In this document: positions 5,576-9,464 of the stretch, piece by piece
How the letters are laid out: each line of letters opens with the position of its first letter
How positions within the stretch are numbered: the first letter of the stretch is position 1
Assembly: GCA_002083985.1 (NCBI GenBank)
Contig: MTER01000015.1
Span: 1 to 9,464, forward strand
DNA length: 9,464 nucleotides
Source: Candidatus Altarchaeales archaeon A3
Lineage (GTDB): Archaea; Altiarchaeota; Altiarchaeia; Altiarchaeales; Altiarchaeaceae
Direction: 5' to 3'
Program-made: the position numbers and the translations under genes
Notes under the pieces: generated by a model
Database searches by the model: none
Told to the model about the DNA's origin: nothing
What the model saw: the letters and a program-made list of their open reading frames with translations, nothing else

Positions 5576-7501
5576 TTATTTTTTGCCCGGGTCAGTAATT
5601 CTCCCTAAAAATAGAATATTTCCGGTTTCTCTTTGTTGAATGATAAATATGAACGGGTGATCTGCAGCAAATATTTTTGGTTGTTCTTGTTGGGGCCCCA
5701 TACTATATTTTTGAACTACTGCTGTTGCTGCCGCTGCTTCAGTTCCATTTTCCGCAACTTCAATAAATGTTTGATGAATTACATTGCCAATATACAAATC
5801 TTTTTTTCCATTCATCCCCGAAAAATCAGCAGACATTGAAAAGGCAGTCGGCATTCCCATCTCCTTTAATGTTTTGGCCATAAAATATTTGGTTTCAAAT
5901 TTAAATTTAGGCACAGTGACAGATACTTCTTCATTCGCCATATTTTTTTTCCATCCATCAAGTTTTTCTACACTAATTAAAGTATCAATTGAGTTTAAAT
6001 CCTTTTTTGGCAGAACAATCAGCATCGACAAGTCATTTCCCTGATAGTTCATTTCCAAAATCTGCAATTCGCTTGTTTCTCCGTAATTAAAGGAATTGGT
6101 CTGATGCATCATTTTGGAATCTATTAATTTTCCGGAACTTAATTTAAATTTTTCGTCCCTTGTATTTTCAGCATAAAATTGGCTTGACCAGTTAGCTTTA
6201 AAATAAATGGCATTTGTAAGAACTAAGCGAGTAGATTCATCAAGAACACCTTGGGGAATTAAATTTTTGATTTTATTGTTTGTCTGATTTTCAACCCATT
6301 TGTTGATAGTTACCCGTGAATTTTCTGTATTACTTACAAAATCAAGATTAGTTGCTTTTCCGCCGTAATACTGCTCAACTATTTTAAAGTATTCGTCCAA
6401 AAATTTATAATCATTTTGTGCCCACAAAGCATTTGCAACGCTCAAATTGTAGGATTTATTTGCCTTGTTTAACTCTTTATTAGTATCAATAAAATCAGAA
6501 TGTATTTTTTCTTTATCATCTGGCAAATGTAAGACCTTTTGCATTTCTTCTGCTGTTTTTCCTCTTGCCCCTTCATAAGTCATTGCTAATGCGGATGAAA
6601 TGCTATATGGCGAGAAAAAAATATTGTCATTGCTGTCCTTAAATTTGAAATATAAATCAAATGCAAACTGATTGTTGGCCTCAACAACATTGGTTGCTGT
6701 TGGTGCTGGTTTTGGACGGATGTCATTGGATAATTTGTTAATTTGCTTACATTTTCCTTCAATACATTTAATTTCAAAATTATTAGAAATTCCCGTGCAA
6801 AAATCAGGGCATTGTTTGCTCGTATCAACAAAATTTTTATCTCCATAGAAGCATGCCGCTGTTTTTATGTGAACTCCACAGGCACAGTCAGAATCTGCAT
6901 TACAGAATTTTTCTGAAATTCCCGATTGATTTTGTTGAATTTTTAAAATTTTGAATGACATCCATTTTTCTTTTTTGTTTCCTCCCTCGCCTAAAATCCA
7001 CTTTAAATTATATTCTCCTTCTTTGAGTGATAATGACGATATATTTATGCAGCACCATTCCTCATGAACATCCCACCACCAAAATTCTCCAGGAGTTGAA
7101 ACATTCAGAGGTATAGATTGACCGCCGTAAATTTTATAAATTTCTATGTTCATTAAATCACCATCTATTGAACTGGTGATATTTCCGCAAACATAAATTT
7201 CTGAACTTTCATTAAATATAGAATAGCATGTTTCTTCTTCTGGCAACAAAAATCGTGAATCATTATATGGATTGAGCACATCTGAACATATAGTTAAATT
7301 TAAAATTTGTGGTTCCGGTTCTTTATATATATCAACACATCCACTCAATAAGACAATTCCAACAATCGCAATACTTACAACTACAATCATAAAATTTTTT
7401 CCGAATTTTTTGCTCATTTCAAACTTGTTTGAAATGTCCAAACGAAGTCCGCTCATTTCATTCGCGGATTTTTCAAAACTTTGTTTTAAAAATAATGTCA
7501 T
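5576..7501 (-). CDS. Secreted serpin lipoprotein with eight-cysteine domain
   Basis: This 641-residue lipoprotein has a hydrophobic segment (38-52) and lipobox LLSGC with C55 as anchor. M29 (ATG at 7417) would give a typical 26-residue signal and may be the true start. Residues 60-190 are beta-rich with four scattered Cys plus a CC pair, unassigned. Residues 200-251 hold eight Cys (CNADSDCACG ... CPDFC ... CIEGKC), an apparent disulphide-rich cluster domain. Residues about 272-641 form a full-length serpin: FSPYSISSALAMTYEGARG, LVLTNAIYFKANW, MLIVLPKK and the terminal ADHPFIFII ... FLGRITDP. The reactive-loop hinge is EVAENGTEAAAATAVV (581-596) with small residues at P12-P9, as in inhibitory serpins. 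Counting from G586 as P15 puts the scissile bond near S600-M601, so Tyr599, Ser600 or Met601 may be P1. It should trap serine (or cysteine) proteases at the cell surface. Confidence 0.9.
   Translation of the reverse strand: MTLFLKQSFEKSANEMSGLRLDISNKFEMSKKFGKNFMIVVVSIAIVGIVLLSGCVDIYKEPEPQILNLTICSDVLNPYNDSRFLLPEEETCYSIFNESSEIYVCGNITSSIDGDLMNIEIYKIYGGQSIPLNVSTPGEFWWWDVHEEWCCINISSLSLKEGEYNLKWILGEGGNKKEKWMSFKILKIQQNQSGISEKFCNADSDCACGVHIKTAACFYGDKNFVDTSKQCPDFCTGISNNFEIKCIEGKCKQINKLSNDIRPKPAPTATNVVEANNQFAFDLYFKFKDSNDNIFFSPYSISSALAMTYEGARGKTAEEMQKVLHLPDDKEKIHSDFIDTNKELNKANKSYNLSVANALWAQNDYKFLDEYFKIVEQYYGGKATNLDFVSNTENSRVTINKWVENQTNNKIKNLIPQGVLDESTRLVLTNAIYFKANWSSQFYAENTRDEKFKLSSGKLIDSKMMHQTNSFNYGETSELQILEMNYQGNDLSMLIVLPKKDLNSIDTLISVEKLDGWKKNMANEEVSVTVPKFKFETKYFMAKTLKEMGMPTAFSMSADFSGMNGKKDLYIGNVIHQTFIEVAENGTEAAAATAVVQKYSMGPQQEQPKIFAADHPFIFIIQQRETGNILFLGRITDPGKK
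7417..7434. repeat. Palindrome directly before the alternative serpin start
   Basis: TTTCAAAC-TT-GTTTGAAA has perfect 8-bp arms with a 2-bp centre and abuts the in-frame ATG at 7417 on the minus strand. A second short inverted repeat (TCCGC at 7448-7452, GCGGA at 7464-7468) lies upstream. If translation starts at 7417 these would be leader structures or operators; if it starts at 7501 they are coding. Confidence 0.4.
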
Positions 7502-7657
7502 TTTAAAATATGTTATTTAAAATAATATATGTTATTAAATTATAATCTAAATTAAATTTGATTAAAAATTTAAATTCGGTTAAGATGATTGAAAATCTGA
7601 AAAATGAAATTACGAAGACTAATTCAAAGTTAGTATTTGTTTAGCTAATTGAATTTT

Positions 7658-7774
7658 ACTGAAAACTACGAGTTTTCAATCTTTTAAAATTTATGAAATT
7701 TTAAAATTACCCTGTCATTTTAAATTTTATTTAAAATATACTGAAAACTATAAGTTTTCAATCTTTTAAAATTT
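7658..7774. repeat. 35-nt repeat pair and consecutive perfect hairpins
   Basis: A 35-nt sequence at 7658-7692 recurs at 7740-7774 with 33 of 35 bases identical. Each copy begins with a perfect 8-bp hairpin, TGAAAACT-loop-AGTTTTCA; the two differences (ACG against ATA) fall in the loop and the stem is unchanged. Between them lie TTTTAAAATTT-ATG-AAATTTTAAAA (7682-7706, 11-bp stem) and ATTTTAAAT-TTT-ATTTAAAAT (7717-7737, 9-bp stem), both perfect with 3-nt loops. The stem motif TGAAAAC/GTTTTCA also forms the palindrome at 476-489. Candidates are a structured RNA, protein-binding sites or remnants of small mobile repeats. Confidence 0.6.
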
Positions 7775-7848
7775 TTAAATGAGAGCAAAGCGAACTTATA
7801 TTTTGTTTTGTAGTTATTTTTTCATATTTTTGACACTTAATTTTTTAA

Positions 7849-7992
7849 GCACCTAAACAAATACAAAATTTAAATGCCATATTAGAAAATTTATCATATA
7901 GCCAAAGTGATGAAACAAATGCAATAGTCAGAAAAATTTTAAGAAAAGATATGCAAAATTATGGTGAAATTTTAAAAATTTTGGAAACATAA
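7849..7992 (+). pseudogene. Short start-less coding remnant (47 codons)
   Basis: The frame is open from just after a stop at 7846 to the TAA at 7990. It reads like real protein, with segments such as NLNAILENLSYSQSDETNA and RKILRKDMQNYGEILKILE, helical and charged. No ATG, GTG or TTG opens the frame early; the first in-frame ATG (7951) leaves only 13 residues. It may be the 3' end of a gene lost by deletion. I do not recognise the family. Confidence 0.3.
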
Positions 7993-8013
7993 TTTTTAAA
8001 ACATAATTCTTAA

Positions 8014-8022
8014 CTTTTAAAC
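8014..8022 (+). promoter_or_regulatory. Possible TATA-like element for carA
   Basis: CTTTTAAAC lies 26-34 bp before the carA ATG, the spacing expected for a leaderless archaeal transcript. No Shine-Dalgarno motif is present, in agreement with leaderless translation. The surroundings are full of similar TTTTAAA strings, so confidence is low. Confidence 0.25.
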
Positions 8023-8047
8023 TTTAACTAATTTTTAAACTTCAAAA

Positions 8048-9130
8048 ATGTCAGATTCTGATGCGGTGCTTGTTTTGGCAGACGGAACAGTAATAAAAGG
8101 CAAAGGACTGGGATGTCATGGCAATAAAGAAGGAGAGGTTGTATTTAATACATCAATGACGGGGTATCAGGAGGCCTTGAGCGATCCGAGTTACAAATAT
8201 CAGATTTTAACCTTTACTTATCCGTTGCTCGGAAATTACGGAATAAACGAGACCGACTTTGAGTCGGATAATGTGCATGTCAGAGGGGTTGTTGTTAAGG
8301 AAGCGTGTCAAAAACCCTTACATCCGTTTATGAAAAAAACACTTAATAAATTTTTTGAAGAACACAGCATTACTGGAATTGAAGGTGTTGATACAAGGGC
8401 ATTGACTAGAAAGTTAAGAAATTTCGGAGTTATGAATGGAATTTTAAAATTTCCTTATGATGAAAACGAAATTGAGGAATTAAAAGAAAAAGCAAAAAAA
8501 ATCGCAGATATTTCAACACAGGATCTTGTCAGCATGGTGACAATAAAAGAGCCAAAAATTTATAAAGTTGACGGAGCAAAGAAGATGATGATTGATTGCG
8601 GGGAAAAGGAAAGTATTGCTAAAAATATTATAGAACGAAAGATAAATTTAACAGGGGTGCCTGCAAATTTCAGTGCGGCTCAAATTCTTGAATATGGGCC
8701 CGATGGAATTATCATCTCAAATGGCCCGGGCGATCCGAAAAGAACGGACTATGTAATAAAAACAGTTCAGGAACTAATGAAAGAGAAAATACCTATATTT
8801 GGTATTTGTTTGGGACATCAGATTTTGGCATTATCATCCGGAGCAAATACCTATAAATTAAAATTCGGACATCGTGGAAGCAATCAGCCGGTGAAAGATT
8901 TAATAACTGGAAAATGTTATGTAACCTCACAAAATCACGGATTTGCTGTGAATGCGGAAAGTGCAAATAATGCAAATTTAGAGGTAACACAGATAAATTT
9001 AAATGACGGTTCTGTTGAGGGCTTAAGAAGTAAGGACTTAAAGATGTTTAGCGTCCAGTATCATCCAGAAGTGCATCCGGGACCTTATCGTTTGGGGCAC
9101 ATTTTTGATGAGTTCAAGGCGATGCTTTAA
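8048..9130 (+). CDS. carA: Carbamoyl-phosphate synthase small (glutaminase) subunit
   Basis: This 360-residue protein is full length for the family. It hydrolyses glutamine and passes ammonia to CarB to make carbamoyl phosphate for pyrimidines and arginine in the cytoplasm. The N-terminal CPSase small-chain domain (about 5-150) has GEVVFNTSMTGYQEALSDPSY, GNYGIN and GIEGVDTRALTRKLR. The class I glutamine amidotransferase domain (about 178-358) shows the oxyanion-strand motif SNGPGDP (224-230), nucleophile C254 in GICLGHQ, SQNHGFAV (294-301), and H339 and E341 in QYHPEVHPGP. The catalytic triad is complete. It is the only clear plus-strand gene here. No carB start follows within the remaining 334 bp; that stretch holds a T-tract, a MITE-like element and a doubtful small ORF. 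Confidence 0.96.
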   Translation: MSDSDAVLVLADGTVIKGKGLGCHGNKEGEVVFNTSMTGYQEALSDPSYKYQILTFTYPLLGNYGINETDFESDNVHVRGVVVKEACQKPLHPFMKKTLNKFFEEHSITGIEGVDTRALTRKLRNFGVMNGILKFPYDENEIEELKEKAKKIADISTQDLVSMVTIKEPKIYKVDGAKKMMIDCGEKESIAKNIIERKINLTGVPANFSAAQILEYGPDGIIISNGPGDPKRTDYVIKTVQELMKEKIPIFGICLGHQILALSSGANTYKLKFGHRGSNQPVKDLITGKCYVTSQNHGFAVNAESANNANLEVTQINLNDGSVEGLRSKDLKMFSVQYHPEVHPGPYRLGHIFDEFKAML

Positions 9131-9138
9131 CTGAGAAT

Positions 9139-9150
9139 TATTTTTTTGTT
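9139..9150 (+). terminator. T-tract terminator after carA
   Basis: TATTTTTTTGTT begins 9 bp after the carA stop. A run of seven T's is a plausible archaeal terminator and, with the repeat element behind it, suggests that carA ends its transcript here. Confidence 0.4.
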
Positions 9151-9152
9151 TA

Positions 9153-9277
9153 TTAGACATGTTATAAAATAACTTTTTACTTTTGGATTTTATTAGTTTT
9201 AACCTCACTTCGTTCGGATATTTTAAAATCTTTGCGATTTTAAAATCACCTTTAAAATTTTTAATTTGCAACAACTC
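9153..9277 (+). mobile_element. MITE-like element, long copy (125 bp)
   Basis: The left end TTAGACATGTT.AAAATAACTTTTT and the last 33 bp, ending TTAATTTGCAACAACTC, match the copy at 139-218. TA flanks it at 9151-9152 and 9278-9279, as in the first copy. It holds about 46 bp that the short copy lacks, including GATATTTTAAAATC and GATTTTAAAATC, which form a nearly palindromic repeat. Left-end GC is AT here (GTTATAAAAT against GTTGCAAAAT), which weakens the inverted-repeat match. It has no coding capacity. Confidence 0.6.
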
Positions 9278-9284
9278 TAAGCTG

Positions 9285-9455
9285 ATGAAAAATAAAAAAG
9301 AGCCAGAAATGATGGAAAAGTTAAGTTTAGGTTTGAATGTTTTAAATAGTTTTGATATTAATTATATAAATGGAAAAAGTATTTGTTTCAATTGTGTAAT
9401 GACCATATCCGTTAACTTAAGAAAAAAGTCCTTGCCACATGACGATATTGTATGA
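9285..9455 (+). CDS. Small hypothetical ORF (56 aa), doubtful
   Basis: The frame opens with ATG 8 bp past the MITE-like element and encodes MKNKKEPEMMEKLSLGLNV, then a stretch with CFNC and SVNLRKKSLPHDD. It has no recognisable domain, Shine-Dalgarno motif or TATA-like element of its own. It may be a real small protein, the head of a gene cut by a frameshift, or a chance frame in AT-rich DNA. I cannot assign a function. Confidence 0.25.
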   Translation: MKNKKEPEMMEKLSLGLNVLNSFDINYINGKSICFNCVMTISVNLRKKSLPHDDIV

Positions 9456-9464
9456 ACAAAATTG

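Larger units (their letters stand above)
7502..8047. other. Gene-poor, structured intergenic region
   Basis: The region separates the divergent serpin (minus) and carA (plus) genes. Next to the serpin, an ATATGTTATT-containing stretch occurs at 7508 and 7528 in very AT-rich sequence, with TATA-like matches on the minus strand (about 7510-7530) that could drive the serpin gene. The middle (7658-7774) carries hairpins and a duplicated 35-nt repeat. The right part holds a short open stretch (7849-7992) without a start. I see no tRNA, rRNA, CRISPR array or intact gene. Confidence 0.6.

Noticed and set aside
6586..6846. 86-codon minus-strand ORF inside the serpin gene
   Set aside because: It lies wholly within the linker and eight-Cys region of the serpin gene in another frame and shows no domain of its own.
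7658..7774. CRISPR array
   Set aside because: There are only two repeat copies, and the spacer is itself palindromic and AT-rich. No array structure or cas gene is present.
9038..9274. 78-codon minus-strand ORF across the carA end and the repeat element
   Set aside because: It reads antisense through the 3' end of carA and through the MITE-like element; it is composition-driven Lys/Asn-rich sequence.
139..9277. One large composite transposon bounded by the two similar elements
   Set aside because: Each copy has both ends and its own TA flanks, so each is a complete insertion. The genes between them are ordinary housekeeping and transport genes.

Overview
The window looks like part of an AT-rich archaeal chromosome. 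Supporting signs are TATA-like elements instead of bacterial -35/-10 promoters, mostly leaderless starts, a two-TM membrane-anchored winged-helix protein of a type common in Euryarchaeota, a NikR regulator, and two lipoproteins with archaeal-style SGC lipoboxes. The lineage cannot be fixed from sequence alone. A methanogen-related euryarchaeote or an Altiarchaeota-like organism would fit, but that is inference.

Left edge (1-530): a decayed transposase gene on the minus strand runs off the window. It is broken by two apparent homopolymer frameshifts and by an 80-bp MITE-like insertion. A cluster of perfect palindromes follows. Next come a membrane-anchored winged-helix protein (530-1057, minus) and a 198-bp spacer. 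The spacer holds a 14-bp perfect inverted repeat bracketing a TATA-like element.

Centre (1256-5499, all minus, read right to left): a compact five-gene cluster. The order is a cluster A-I metal-binding lipoprotein (ZnuA/TroA type), a NikR-type regulator, an ABC ATPase (ZnuC type), an ABC permease (ZnuB type) and a CPA2/NapA-type Na+/H+ antiporter. Junctions overlap or are short: TAATG coupling between ZnuA and NikR, and a 19-nt overlap between permease and antiporter. It is most likely one operon for transition-metal import with its own metal sensor. A TATA-like box, a 15-bp direct repeat and a Shine-Dalgarno-like motif sit in front of it. The regulator keeps all four nickel ligands of NikR although the transporter looks like a zinc/manganese type, so the transported metal is an open question.

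Upstream of that (5576-7501, minus): a 641-residue secreted lipoprotein ending in a complete inhibitory-type serpin, preceded by an eight-cysteine cluster and a beta-rich region. It is probably a surface-anchored protease inhibitor.

Right part: a 546-bp gene-poor region (7502-8047) with a run of perfect hairpins, a 35-nt repeat present twice, and a short start-less coding remnant. It is followed by carA (8048-9130, plus), the glutaminase subunit of carbamoyl-phosphate synthetase, without carB directly behind it. A second, longer copy of the MITE-like element (9153-9277) follows carA, and then a doubtful 56-residue ORF.
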